Shown here: positions 1 to 11,913 of the stretch, piece by piece | Position numbering within the stretch: the stretch's first letter is position 1 | How the letters are laid out: the number at the start of each line of letters is the position of its first letter | Assembly (NCBI GenBank): GCA_030268105.1 | Contig: BSDZ01000086.1 | Location: forward strand, 1,178,001-1,242,000 | Origin: Volvox africanus | Taxonomy: Eukaryota; Chlorophyta; Chlorophyceae; Chlamydomonadales; Volvocaceae | Reading direction: 5' to 3' | DNA: 64,000 bases | Notes under the pieces: generated by a model | Seen by the model: the letters and a program-made list of their open reading frames with translations, nothing else | Told to the model about the DNA's origin: nothing | The model's database searches: none | Translations under genes and position numbers: made by a program

Positions 1-3000
1 TGAGCAGCTGTACGTGGCCGCGGCGCGGGCCCTTTTCGCGGCGAATACTTCCCTACAAGTCCGGGAGACCCAGTATACAAATCAGATGAAGGTCAGTAAC
101 GCTCACTGCTTGGGGCTGGGGTTCGTCATGCATAATGTTTGGGAGTCACAGGGCAGGATGCTGGATGAAATCCTGCCTTTTAATGGGGTTGTATTAATGG
201 GTTGTAACGGCGCGGAAGGCGTATGGGTGGCATTCTAATTCAGGGAAGCCTGCGTCAGGCACTAGGAACGGGGTGATAAGTAATCAGCGCGGAGTCAGGT
301 TTGTAATTTTCCGTGTCTGTCGATCGCAAACCTACTTGACTGCTTCGTCTATAAGAAAAGGCGCATATGTAATCTTTCTTGCGTTTTTGTATGACCCAAT
401 GGCTGGTCGTGCAAGTCAAGGCGGATGGACCTGGCAAGGCGCTGTTCTGTCATGCAATATTGCCCTTCCCGTATGTGAACTGCACCCATTGCCGTGCAGG
501 CGCTCTGGGAGGCAAACCCTAATGATGCGGACGCCTGTGCTTTGTACTCACTGTCCCTGCTGGGCCAACTTCAAAGCCTGGGCGGCTATGTAGCTAACAG
601 TGCTGATGTGAGCGATGGATAAAAAGGGATTTTGGAATGGGAAAGTTTTCAACGTTGACGTACGTGTGGGTGCGGCACAATACCTTTCCCGGCTGCCACA
701 CCCATCGGGGCTCGCAGTGCGCCATCTACTGTTGGTTGTTGAGAATATGCTGTTAGCTATTTTAGCGCATGCTTGTTACTCAGCATTTCGTCGGAGCCTG
801 TTGCTTACTCAATCAGCATGCGTAAAGCTAAGTTGGTTCCTTTCTGTTCGCTGTCCTGCCTCGCCGCAGCTACTTTACTTGGCCGAGGAGACCTTAGGTG
901 ATTGCGTTTATAACTTTCCAAGGTGAGGTAAGGGAGTGTGGTCCTCCCTGGCAGCATGCAACGGGTTGGGGGAGGAGGGTGGCTGTAATTATAATGTAAT
1001 TATAAATAACTTCGGGCTTGGGGTTATTGAGGCTAGATCGCATGAAGCTAGACCGCCCTTCGGAAGGTAGGAGATCAATCTGGAGGGTATTTGCTGCAGT
1101 GAGGGTATGCACACGGGAGGCACTTTGGTGCTTTCATTTTGGTGGCATGGGCGGCCTGCTAATGAGGAGAGCTACGTTGATGTTGACAGTTCTGCCCCCC
1201 GTCGTGCAGCTGGAACATATGACACGTTCCCGTCCCGGCGTGCCGTGGTGATGCAGAGCGGCATGGGTTTAATGTTGCGGCATGGTTGAAGCTGTTTCCC
1301 CTTGTCCATGCGTGCAGGCACGCCGGCTCGTGGCATTACTTAACGCATGTGTATGATGTTGATGACGTCAACGCGGCGATGAAAGGTGCGATGAGCAAAC
1401 GTTGACATTTTGTGGCAAAGACGTACACGACTGTAGAATTAGCTTCTCAACTTTCCGCAGGTAACCTGGTATGTGAGGAGGTTGTGAGGCATGACAATCG
1501 TTGTCGTTCGTGGTTGTGATGGCGATAAAGTGATTGGGTATGCCCAGAGTTTTAGGAGGGCCATATGCTGGCGTGCCGCAAAGTGTCCACGCACATCGCA
1601 GTTGTTCTGGTTGTCGAGAAACGTGCGGTCATTCTATGACGCTTGCTCATTTGTCGTCACGCACCCGTCAGCCAGTCAGCGCTGTCCTCCTCTTTACGCT
1701 TCAGGGGTGGATCCTGCCCAGAAGCTAGCGCAACTGGCTCCGAAATCCAATGTCGCGCAGCACATGGCTAGCCATCTCTATGTTCGACTCGGCAACTGGA
1801 CAGGGGTAGTACAGTCGAACCAGGTGGGTGCATCAGTCATCCCAAGGATACAGATCAGCGGATGGCATACAATGCAGGCATAATTCTCTACCCCGCTAGA
1901 GGGGGAACCGCCGCCCCTGTGTTGGGCCTGTTTTCCTTAACTGAACTGCACCAGATAGGGGTGTGCTTTCCTGTAGTATCTTTGCCCTCGTGACTCTCAC
2001 CGTGTCGATTCCCATAATGCCAACAGAACGCCGTCGCTGCGTCAGATTCGTACTGCAGCGCGGTGGGCCAAGGCAACGCGTGTGATGCTGACAATCGCTG
2101 GCATGCGCTGGAATGGCAACTGTACGGCCAGTCGCAACAGTGCGCCGCCAAGGATGCTTACACAACCTACGTGCGGATGCAGGTGGGATGCAGGCCAGGC
2201 CAGGCCATCCAACCGCCTACTAGCTGCAACTTGGTTTTCAGCCGCCGCTGCAACTGCTGTCCATGCAAATTTCTCTAGCCGTATCCTTAATTGCATGCCG
2301 GACAGAACGCTGTGGGATTTTTTCCATTGCTCAACTTCGTCCTTTGTTCTTTACGGCAGTCCAGCTATGCTACTGCTTCCAAAGTCGGCGACTTTGATCC
2401 TTTCGTGGCAGACAATTGTGACAAGGTTATTCATTGGTCCGAGTAACCATCCACCTAGCTAATGTGCTCGAGCTGATGTTAAAATGTTAGGATGCGCTAG
2501 CTTCGCTAAGTGGCTATAATGCGTGCCTTCCACCTTGATGCCTGCTGATTACGCTTCCAATCTTGTATCCGGACCCGTTAAGAAAGTGGCGGCATCCATG
2601 AACTACACGGGCGACTACGGCCAGTGGCTCTACCGCAGCTACGCGCACCTGCAGCTGCAGTCCATGAATTCACTGGGCATCATCCCCCTCAGGAATCAGA
2701 CCGATAATGCAACCTCCATGCTTCCGCCGCCGTTGTACGATACTGGGGCGATTCAGGACGCTCCGGATATCATGGTAGGTCCTCCCCGCTTTCGAAATTC
2801 GGTCTTAAAGGAAGTGTTGTTGGGGGTGGAGACGTTATGGGGGAGGTGCATCAGGGTTAGTAACAATGGTTCTCGTAGGTTGGATCTGTGTAGAGAATAT
2901 TGACCATAGCAGCGTATTACCAACTTTAAACGAATTACAGAAGAGGCTGTGCTTCCTGCCTAAGATGTCACGAAAATTTATCATAAAAATAAAAATCATA

Positions 3001-4779
3001 AGAGCTCATGGCTCTGGTGCTGCGACTCCTGCCTGCTATATGAACTTCGCGTCTGTATTTGTCTGGCATGCTTTCACGGGAAGGGTGGCATGGCCGTGCC
3101 CAGATGGCAGCTTGCGAAGGGGTAAAGGATAACCCTACAATTATGTATAAGTTTGTGAACCTGAGGGCTTTCCCAGTCATGTATGATGGAGCGCATGCGA
3201 TATCGCTGGCACCTTCATGAACACCTGCCTAACCGCTAATTCCGCCACTTCTCCGCCAGTCCTTCTAAGTTAACGTTCACTCCGTCTCACGACTGTACGT
3301 TTGGTCTGCAGCCTCTCATGTGCCTATTGCTTTCCGATGCCCGTGAGCATGGTTCTTTCTGTCCTTTGAATCAGCCTGTACCGGTGCGCGCCCGGAAATT
3401 CTTATATGTTTGTCCACGCGTCGTGTCGCGTCCCGTCGCGACGCTGTCCACAGGACCACTTTTGGCCACCTCACGCGGAGGCCCACGCTTTGTTGGCGCG
3501 CGTCTACTCCCTGACATACCAACGGAACTCGTCTCAACTTCAGGCGCCAGGCGTGAACGACACCATTACCAAGGCCCTGAAGCGCCTGGATGACATCGTC
3601 AATGCCCAGAATGCGTTGTTCGCCAACGCCACCGCGGCGGCTGCAGCCGCGTCATTCAACAAGGGGATGCTAACACAACTGATCATCGCACAGTTACAGG
3701 TAAGTTGCCTGCGGGTCGATGCTGATAAGATACGGTGCTTCGGTGAAGCGCTGCCACTACTAACTCTGCGATGCAGGGATGGGACCTGTTCTGGACATTG
3801 CAAACGGACTGTCATTTTAGTTGCACGTCCGCTGCGGTAGCACTGCGAGTCTACCCCTTTCCCAAGGAACTGTTGATAACACTTTTAATAAAGTCAGCAA
3901 GCGCATACATATACTCGCTAGCTTCGAGATGTTGTACATTTTCACGCATTTACACAACGTCGAGGTGTCGTGAACTTTCAAAATAATGGCGTTGGATCTG
4001 ACATACGGTTTCTTGTTTCGCTCCTTGGGTTATTTGCCAGGCCAACGCGGTGTACGGGGCCTCTGTATGCGCTGCCAAACTACCGTCCTGCAACGTTAGC
4101 TGGATTGCGCTCATGGACAAAGCTCTTGTGCTGTACTCCAACATATCAAGTACGTAGGATGATCTTGGGTTCGCATTCATCCTGGCTGGTGGTTGGGTGG
4201 CAATTACCGGTACATAGCGCTCCATCCAGGAGCAAATGGGGACGGAAATTGCGAGGAACTGTCGGGTTGCGAGCAATGAACGTGGGATAGCGGCCTGCTT
4301 TCGTGAAGCGTTTGGAGTGAAAAGTCAGTTGGGGCTAACATACCTGATGGACATGTCGTAATCCTCCTCACGCGAAAATCCCATTCCAAACATTGTGCCC
4401 ATTGTGTTCCACGTCATGCTACGTAGCCTTGACCACGCTACCATCGCTCGATATCGCGCCGACGCCAGAGTTCTATGGCAACCTGCTTGTTGATAGCAAT
4501 ACCACTGCGGCAAAAGTTCTTTTCAGCCGCTGCTTGAGCGAGCTTCCAGGACGCATGAGCTGCGTGCTAGGCTTGGCACGCACATCTTATAGGCTTAACC
4601 TGATGTCGGACGCAATGAGCTGGGACAAGCAGCTCCTGTCGCAATGCAGCGTGGGCGACAAGACCTTCCCAGCCGTCCTGGAAGCGCGCAGCAGGTTGCC
4701 GTCGCCGTCACCTCCACCGTCGAAGAAGGGCCTCCTGCGCCGCGTGTTAAGGGATGAGGCGATTGGGCTGGCTGCATGA
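1..4779 (+). CDS. TPR-repeat protein, secretory-looking, 3' part
   Basis: Ten exons join in frame: 1-91, 500-607, 1210-1244, 1318-1385, 1705-1823, 2027-2182, 2583-2774, 3454-3699, 4041-4149 and 4469-4779 (TGA). They give about 477 residues, and the N-terminus lies before the window. Each junction has GT-AG ends (for example CAG|GTAAGT at 3699/3700) and the phases agree. The protein shows tetratricopeptide-like helical repeats, with motifs such as HAGSWHYLTHVYD and AQHMASHLYVRLGNW, typical of a TPR family often found in secreted bacterial and algal proteins. I count about eleven N-x-S/T sequons (NTS, NWT, NYT, NQT, NAT, NSS, NDT, NAT, NVS, NIS, NTT) and several cysteines, which suggests passage through the ER; the signal peptide would be upstream. 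The C-terminus is Ser/Pro-rich, then basic. Exact function is unknown. The 35-nt exon 1210-1244 is the least certain; the others are well supported by frame and motif. Confidence 0.82.
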
Positions 4780-6984
4780 GCAAAAGGGGCAACAAGTTAG
4801 ATGTGAAGGATGGCGTATATTGCGTGGATTAGACAGAGCGCAGGCCGTAGCGGTGCTTTCTTTTTCTTGGTAGGCTGACTAAGAAGTGGCATTTCCGATA
4901 ACCTGCGTTATCAGTGCGGACTACACTGACCACGGACGTTTAGTTATTGATTAACGAAACGGCAATCCTATTGCATGCTTAGATGCGGTCAGAGCGCCAG
5001 GCAGGGTTTCGCTTGGGACATTATGGACAGGAACGTTACCTTCCCTCACCGGGGATAGTTGGTTACAGATTGATTGGAGCATGACGGGTACCCACCGGCT
5101 TTAGTGCCGTCCTCTCGGATGCGTGTGGCATGCAACAGTGATTCAGTGGTCCCTGTGAGGAATCCACGGAAGCTCTGCGCGATGAAGCAGCCGGTAAGGC
5201 TACATGTCCGGGCCTATTTGGAAAGCTCTCCGTGCGTGCGATACATGTGTGTTTCTAACCTTTGTTTTATTTGCTTGCGCCTCGAGAAGATTCCGGGCAA
5301 TGCATGCGCGCTCCTTTTTTCCAGACGTTGCATGCGCGTTCTTCAACCCAAGAAGGGTGACTTTGTGTCCAAGTGTCTAAAACCCAAGACTACTATCCAC
5401 CCGGGCGAACCTCGCGGAAGGTACGATGGGGAAAGAGGATAAGGATAATTTACATATTCATGACTTGCGTACCGAAATGGGAGCATATCATGGCAAGAAT
5501 CTCACAGCTGCTGCCGTCGCAGCTTCTAAGCGGTCTCCATCTGCATCTATCGTGTTTTTGGTCAGTCGTCTTCGCCGAGAAGTCGTAGGCTCCCCTTATG
5601 GTGTCGTGGACCCTGCATCTAACAGATTCGTTTGATCTATGTGTAACGCGGTCAAGGATGTCTTACCCCATAGCCTCTACGAGCGACCCATTGGGCAAGG
5701 CGATCAAACGAATGATAACGCCGACAGGGGAAGCCAATAGCGACCGAAGACCAAGCACGATCAGCGTTGCGGCGGTGAGGCCATATGCGGTCCCACATCT
5801 TCGCCAGGCTGCTCCTATTTCGTTTCATGTTCCATAAGCTCATAACCGCTGCCGCTTGGTCATGGGTGTTGTCAAGGGCTTGGATTTGGCTGCTGGGCGA
5901 GGTTCATGCGGCGGAGTTACCGGTCAGAATGATCAGGCTTGAGGATTCTTAGGTAAGCATGGGAGAGTGTAACAATGGTGTAGCTCTCCGGCTGCAAACC
6001 CTAAGCTTCACAGCCTGAAGGGAATAACCATCTTGCCACATGTCGTCATGCTTCATGTCGTGGATATACCACAAGCGTGCCTATGGTACAGCAGCTTTCG
6101 CTGATTGATCAAAACACAGCGCTCCAAATCCACCTACCTGCTACCTAAGTTCCGTACAAGTTCAACATTACTCTCGAACGACGCGGTAAGACCTCAGGCA
6201 GATATACTGTCGCTGGTTGGTTGACTTAGGCGTCTAACATGAAAGGAATATCTGTAAATTGCCCACTGACGTACACGCTGTCATTGTACCAGGCTGATGG
6301 AAAATGTGTGCGGCTGAACATACCGACAAACCATGTCAGAGACAACAGCAACAATGAGAAGGGATAGAAGGATTGCATTCGAAGGGAGGACTTGCGGACA
6401 TCTTAATTGGCATCGCTCCATCCAAAAAGCAAGCAAGGTTCGTCAAGGAACTTCCCTGGTTCCAACTTCCAAGCAGGCAGGATCTATCGCTTGCCCAGCA
6501 CAAGTTCGTACACGCAAGGGGCAGATAGACAATGAAATATGTTGGGCATTTTGTCAAACTCGTGTTGAAGGACGTCATGACACGATATCTCTAGGCTATC
6601 TGAGCTATGCAAGTGGTGATACTAAATCTCGCGTACAGGCTTCGCCTCGCCTCCTTCCCGTACATTTCCGTGCTTCAAACGGGGACTGGGGCTGAGGCGT
6701 TGCTTTTGATGTGGAAGAATTGGTCGCTGTCAGTCATTTCCGCGACATCCCATGCTCATCAATTCTTCATCCCCTGCCTCCCCGGCCCTACATCGTATAT
6801 GTCGCTGATGCAATTATACCTAGAGTGCATGCAAAATCACTGGGTCCTCCACCATCGGCGCTTCACGGCACAGCAGATATGCGGTCTTTCTTCGCTTCTC
6901 ATCTCTCAGCCGCCGCCGCAGTCTCCTCAAGCTGTTCTATGCCATCCACCTGATTCTATTGTCGATCGACCCAAATTCATTTAT
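4780..6984. other. intergenic region without a supportable gene
   Basis: Short open frames exist here, but none shows a recognisable domain together with consistent splice sites. The stretch lies between the 3' end of the TPR gene and the 3' end of the left glycosyltransferase copy, so it should hold two convergent 3' UTRs. A TGTAA motif occurs at 5642-5646 on the + strand, rather far (about 860 bp) from the TPR stop codon. Confidence 0.5.
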
Positions 6985-7022
6985 TTCATTTCGTGATTGA
7001 TCATCCCCCCCCTCGCATCCAT

Positions 7023-10000
7023 TCAACCCCGCAAACGACGGCCCACAACGCTCTCCAAGTCACCCAGCTCCCGCCGCCTCAGGGTGCCCTGCACCGCTGT
7101 ACTGCTGCAGTTTCCCATATCATGGTGGCAGGTCAGCAGAGACCGTGAGCCCATCCACACTGCGAGCTTGCTGAAACCTGACCAGCTGGTAATTATGCAA
7201 CGTGCGCGAGACAGCATAAACAAGTCAACGAAGGTGTCCTCGAAGGGTGTCTCCGAAGGGGGATACTTATAATGGGAGCGCTCGATGTGCTTGGCGGTGA
7301 TATTGGCAGTAATGAGCCTGCCGAACTCGCCCTGAGCCACGAGACGCCGGAAAGCTGTGGTATGGAGGTACACAATATGGGTGCACGTAGGGCCGTACGT
7401 ACGACGAGAGCATGTCATAGGATGGCAGATCTACGCATAGTATTGTCGTGCAGATATAGATACCAAGCAATTTGCCAATCAGCCATCAGCATTTCGATGG
7501 TGTGTGCATGGGTATGACGCAATTGTGAGGCTGATGGCATTAGCTCGTGAGGCTATAGGTAATCTGCATAGCGATCTGCATGCTGATTACACAAACACGC
7601 CACCAGCTGGATGCTGGATGCTGGATGCTGGATGCTGGATGCTGCTAGGTGTAGCCCAGTAGACCCTTAGCAACCGTCTATCTACCAAATCTGGCGGAAA
7701 GATATCTTCTAGTGAGCAGGCCTAGTTCATGATGACCAAAATAGACGTACTTGAGCCGGAGGATGCCAAAGGAAAGCTATATGCTCAACACCATACTGCA
7801 AGGTGCGTGACATATGATATGATGGCTGGGAAGGGAGACGTCGGAATGTATGTAAATGAACCCTAAACCCCGGGCCAAGGGGGGGATGCACTGAATACTA
7901 CTGGCCTACGGACACAAATCCTATGTTTGTACATAGAACTACCATCCTTTCCCAATCCGTACGTACGATTGAAGTCCGTGACCACCAGCGCTGGCCGCTG
8001 GTTCAGTTCCACGCCGATCTCAGAGGCCAACTCTTCGGCGCAATGTAGCACTGTCACCAGTTCCGAAACCATGAATGGTTTCTCACACCTGCAGTCCACA
8101 TCCCAGTGCCGCCTGCGACAGTACACACAAGCAGACCCGCATATCCACTTAAGGTGTTTCGGAGCTTTAGTAACAGAGCTCCAAGTAACTCGTATGCATT
8201 ACTTGGATGCGTTTACTGCTCCTAGCGGTCGGAGGGCTTGTATAACTGTATAACTCAAACGCACAGCAGGTGTTGTGTGGAAGGTTTGTTATTCCTGCTG
8301 ATGGTGGCGAGGACGGGCTGTAACGCTGTACGGCGGCAGCCACACCCACCAATGCCAGGCGACGAAGTCGACGGGCCGTGGGCCGTACATCTGTCGAAGA
8401 TACTCCTCGCCATGCTGTTCGACACTCGAGTTGAACTTGAACAGAAAGTTGAAGTAGCAGGCACCAAGTTGAAGTGCCATGTTGTGATCGATTGGCGGAA
8501 GCAGCTGTACCGCAGGCACGCAGGCATGAAGGACGTCCGGGGCGATGTACGTCAGGGTCAGCATCAGAGGTGCAGGGGGTGTTGGTGCCAGCAGCTTGTT
8601 TACATGGGGTAATGCACAGCACGACAGGAAGAGTGATTTCCGTAATGAACACGTGGCAGATGTGGTGTATGGTCGCAGCTCGTATGTAATGATCCTTGGC
8701 CTGAGCCCCTCTCTAAAGATGAACCTCTCGCTGTGTCGTACATACCTTATTTTCTGTCTCAAACGGTCGGGGATTTTGTGTGATAATCATCTGACCAGTG
8801 AGGGGAAGCAGGGGGAAAGACGAAACACGTGTACGGTATAGATTGGCACGTGCTTATGCCGACATGGGTTTGAGTAATCCGGTCTACCTGGATAGAAGCA
8901 GAAGATGCCCTGCCAAGCAAGAGGCTTGGGTCCTAACTTCCACGGTAACTGCCAACGGTCAGTTATCATGTGGGCAGTTATATGTATTACGTGCGGCTAG
9001 GTCCTAGCACACCTCTTTTCACTGTCAGCTGTCCACAGGGTATACAGTCGGCAATAAGGAAGCGAGGGGCCAATCTATCCATCCGTAGTTCTGCATCCGG
9101 GTACCCAGTGGGCATGGTTCACAGTCTGACACACAGCGGTCCGTCTCTCTCAACCGCAGACAGATAAGGCGCCCACGCAACGCCAGCCACCCGAGGAAGG
9201 CGCCTAGGCTCGGCAATGGCCCACTCACCTTGGCGTTCTTGAACTGTTGAATCACCTCCTTGGTCACGGCCCCATGTCGTGTGACAGCGTTGAAGTCCTC
9301 GCTGGCTGCATCCATGGCAAGCAAAGCTAGTGACAATTACAAATACGCCTCTAGGATATACGGCATGCTTCATGTCGCCGGTACGGTAATACGGCGTGAC
9401 ATTGGGCCTCATGTGACATTGGGCCTCATCGCCCCATGTACGACGTGGGGTTTGCGGATGCCGGAGGGGGGGGTTGACTTAAAACCGTAGGGGGAGAAGC
9501 GATACGAGACGCTAGATGCCGTACATAAAACCTACGACTCACATGTGCTATTATTTTCCTCGAAGAAGCCATCTTTGAAACCGGTTATCTTCCAGTCGAT
9601 TTCGTTGGGCGTCAGGAAGTAATTCAGGGGCACTGGGCGTTTCCAGTCGATGATGAGTACCTTTTTGAAATGCATAGCGACCCGCAGCATGAGCAGGGCG
9701 CCACGGAGGCGGTCGCCTGCAACCAAAACACAAAGCCACTCATGACCAGGTCGAATCAACACCGCGTCCGTGCATGCCGAGTGCGTGGAAGTGCTCACAT
9801 GCAGCTGAGCGCCCCTCACGGCCATCTTATGAGCAACCCAGGCAGGACGCTAACGATGACGAGCTTTACACACAGACTCCACCCACATAGGAACACAACA
9901 CGAATGGTCACTAATGATGACGTAAAGCCCAATATGTCGTGCAATGCCGATAGAATACGGCACCTATGCGCTCGTACGCTGATACCGTTAAAATTTTGAT

Positions 10001-10268
10001 CAATTTATGGGCCATCCTAAATGCCACATGGGACTTTTCGCTCACCTACTCCCGCGCAATGCCGTTGCCAGCATGCTTGGACGATGTACTTTGCGTTCGG
10101 GGAGTGTTTGTTGGCATCATGAAAGGTTTTGTACTCCTGCAGCATCTGCCGGTGGGGCTCCGGGCACTCGGGCGCATCTTTAAGTGGCCAAGCCCCAACG
10201 AAGCGAAGGTTGATGAGGCTCACGACAGCGAGCCATATGGATGTTGTGCAGATAACAATGTGACTCAT
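7023..10268 (-). CDS. fucosyltransferase-like type II glycosyltransferase, left copy
   Basis: Exons on the minus strand: 10268-10046, 9716-9543, 9305-9229, 8594-8350, 8112-7967 and 7354-7023 (stop), about 398 residues. All junctions are GT-AG and in phase. An N-terminal hydrophobic signal-anchor (starting MSHIVICTTSIWLAVVSL) predicts a Golgi or ER type II membrane protein. A second in-frame Met lies 20 codons upstream (10328), so the start is uncertain. Exon 2 carries GDRLRG followed by KVLIIDWKRPVPL, a motif I associate with algal and plant GT-B glycosyltransferases related to fucosyltransferases. The last exon carries CIITSWSGFSKLAVWMG, which resembles the donor-binding end of such enzymes. 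Substrate and linkage cannot be told. The gene is a near-duplicate of 12402-15364 in head-to-head orientation. It differs mostly at the exon 5/6 junction (ERSHYKYPPSETPF here, DNSKPNLGSVPF there). Confidence 0.8.
7607..7641. repeat. heptanucleotide tandem repeat (CTGGATG)5
   Basis: Five perfect copies of CTGGATG lie inside intron 5 of the left glycosyltransferase copy. The right copy lacks this array, in keeping with its shorter, unrelated intron 5. Confidence 0.9.
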
Positions 10269-10805
10269 TACTGAAATGCGTGAACTGATGGCCTTCGTTG
10301 AAGGACACCCGCTGCACAATATTTGCACCTGCTGCGTGCGTCGTTCGGTGATGGGCTCAGCGGATCTATATGTTCAAGCTATAGGTGTGTAGACATAACG
10401 ACCTCCTTCGACAGGCGTGTTCACTACAAACAGATCGGTACATCTCTGACACCTCCTTATTTGTTGATTATATAGAAACGAACACACTATTGGCGTTGCA
10501 TATCGTCCAGCAGTTGTATGTACGGATGGTCAAATCTGTCCTGTCACAAGAAAACGAGGGGGTCGTGTCAGGAAACGACATGCACCAGCGACGTAATCGT
10601 TCGGACCGGAGCTACAAACATGAAATGAAATTACCTTCCATCAGCGTCCTCAAACCTAATCCACAGGTTCGGTAAAAACGGCACGAGTAATACGCAGGTC
10701 GTCGTGGGCACAACTGCCGTACGTGCACAACCGTGAGAAGTTGAATGGCCAATTTATTATACATAGTTTGCTATGTATGCAGCGGCAAGTCCACATGTGT
10801 GAAAA

Positions 10806-10886
10806 CCCCGCCCTCTCCACATATGTTGTACGCGCATACGTAGTGCTATGTACGTAAGTCGTACAACTTATGTAGAGAGGGCGGGG
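10806..10886. repeat. fold-back element with about 26-bp arms
   Basis: CCCCGCCCTCTCCACATA followed by TGTTGTAC pairs with GTACAACTTATG then TAGAGAGGGCGGGG; 24 of 26 positions are complementary, with a loop of about 29 bases that can itself partly pair (TACGTA...TACGTA). The shape resembles a tiny MITE or a cruciform-forming site. No coding capacity and no clear target-site duplication were seen. Confidence 0.75.
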
Positions 10887-11041
10887 GCCCTAATCAAGCA
10901 AGCTTGTGCATGGCGGCCCTTGCTTGTCGAGTACATGACCCCTTTAGGACCGCCTACTGGCCTTTGGGGGGATTGCTAAGCCACTCCGCACCTCATGACA
11001 CCAATTAGGGGCCGTGGGTTCACACTTCCCAGGCGGAGCAT

Positions 11042-11251
11042 TCAACCGCTGATGAGTCCTGCCGGTGAGGGCGGACAGGGACACGGTTGAAGAGCCGTAC
11101 TATCCCTGCTGCTCACATACTCTCATTGGCCCACCCCCAGATCCTGTACCACCCCGGTTCTTGTTAAGAAACAAGACGTCAGTCCGGATTCACAGTCCGG
11201 ATGGAATTTACGATTGCTGATAAACAATCATGACGCCCTGAATTTCAGGGC
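11042..11251 (+). other. cluster of consecutive hairpins, possible structured RNA
   Basis: TTCAACCG and CGGTTGAA enclose CTGATGAG plus an inner stem TCC(T)GCC/GGCGGA. An alternative pairing joins CAGGGA with TCCCTG around ACGG...CCGT. Farther on come CTTGTT/AACAAG (about 11160-11175), the repeated palindrome TCCGGA, GATTG/CAATC (about 11212-11229) and GCCCTGAA/TTCAGGGC (11235-11251). CTGATGAG recalls the hammerhead core, but the matching GAAA segment and third stem are absent, so I do not call a ribozyme. Confidence 0.4.
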
Positions 11252-11913
11252 CATCTTAGGGGACCTAATGAATTACTAATTATAACATGCATGTATATGT
11301 TTGTAAAATCTCAGCCAGGGTTGGGTCATCGCCGGCTGACACCTGGTCATCATGCCCAGCCACATGCTTTATTTCGTCACTCCTCATCTAGCTTGTGTGT
11401 TCTCAAGCTAGCTGCCTGCTGGAGCACTTTATGTTAGTCATAGCAATAACACATACAAATATTGCCACGGGCTCACGCAACGAAATTAAACAAGTGCGCG
11501 CCTACAAGTGGCGCTGCCGCCAATGGTGCTGACTCAATCTATCCTTCAGGCTCCTTCACTATGACCCATCCAGCTACCAGTATGGAGGGGGGCGTTCCTA
11601 GCAGCCCATAGCACCCATTTTGATAGGTAGGCGTGACAGCCGGCCACTCATAATGTAACTCATCGTATCCCTGGATCGGCAAAGCAAGCCCACGCACAAG
11701 CACGTCACCCCGAGACAGACCGAATGCAATCCCATGGCGGAATAATTGCGGTAATTTACTTGAGCTCTCTGCGTGTCTCGGTAATGCGACCTTTCACGTG
11801 TCGGAATATTCCATATTATTCCTGAACTACAAGTGACTCGTTTGCGTCACTTGCAACAGGCGTCTTGTGAAACCCCGCCTTGGCACGCTGTCCCCTGCCT
11901 GGGGCCCCCCCGG

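Larger units (their letters stand above)
6985..10749 (+). repeat. left arm of large inverted repeat
   Basis: Read on the reverse strand, this stretch matches 11914-15405 almost base for base over most of its length. The match includes introns, exons and the presumed promoter region of the glycosyltransferase gene. The inner edge is where the sequence GTTGAATGGCC (left) meets its complement GGCCATTCAAC (right). The outer edge lies shortly after the stop codons, near a shared GATCATC(C)...TCACGAAA stretch. The similarity is interrupted by a diverged block at about 7200-8050, covering the start of exon 6, intron 5 and the end of exon 5. The arm is longer than its partner mainly because intron 5 is 612 bp here and 314 bp on the right. 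Confidence 0.92.
10750..11913. other. palindrome spacer, hairpin-rich, no coding region seen
   Basis: This single-copy stretch separates the two arms and also separates the 5' ends of the two divergent glycosyltransferase genes. It contains no convincing exon. It starts and ends near two same-direction copies of a TGTGAAA(A)CCCCGCC motif (about 10799-10814 and 11866-11879). It carries a long fold-back at 10806-10886 and a row of small hairpins at about 11040-11251. Its role (promoter, mobile-element relic or structured RNA) cannot be decided from sequence alone. Confidence 0.6.

Noticed and set aside
11045..11080. Hammerhead ribozyme call at CTGATGAG
   Set aside because: The GAAA segment after stem II and a third stem are missing; kept only as a structured-element observation.
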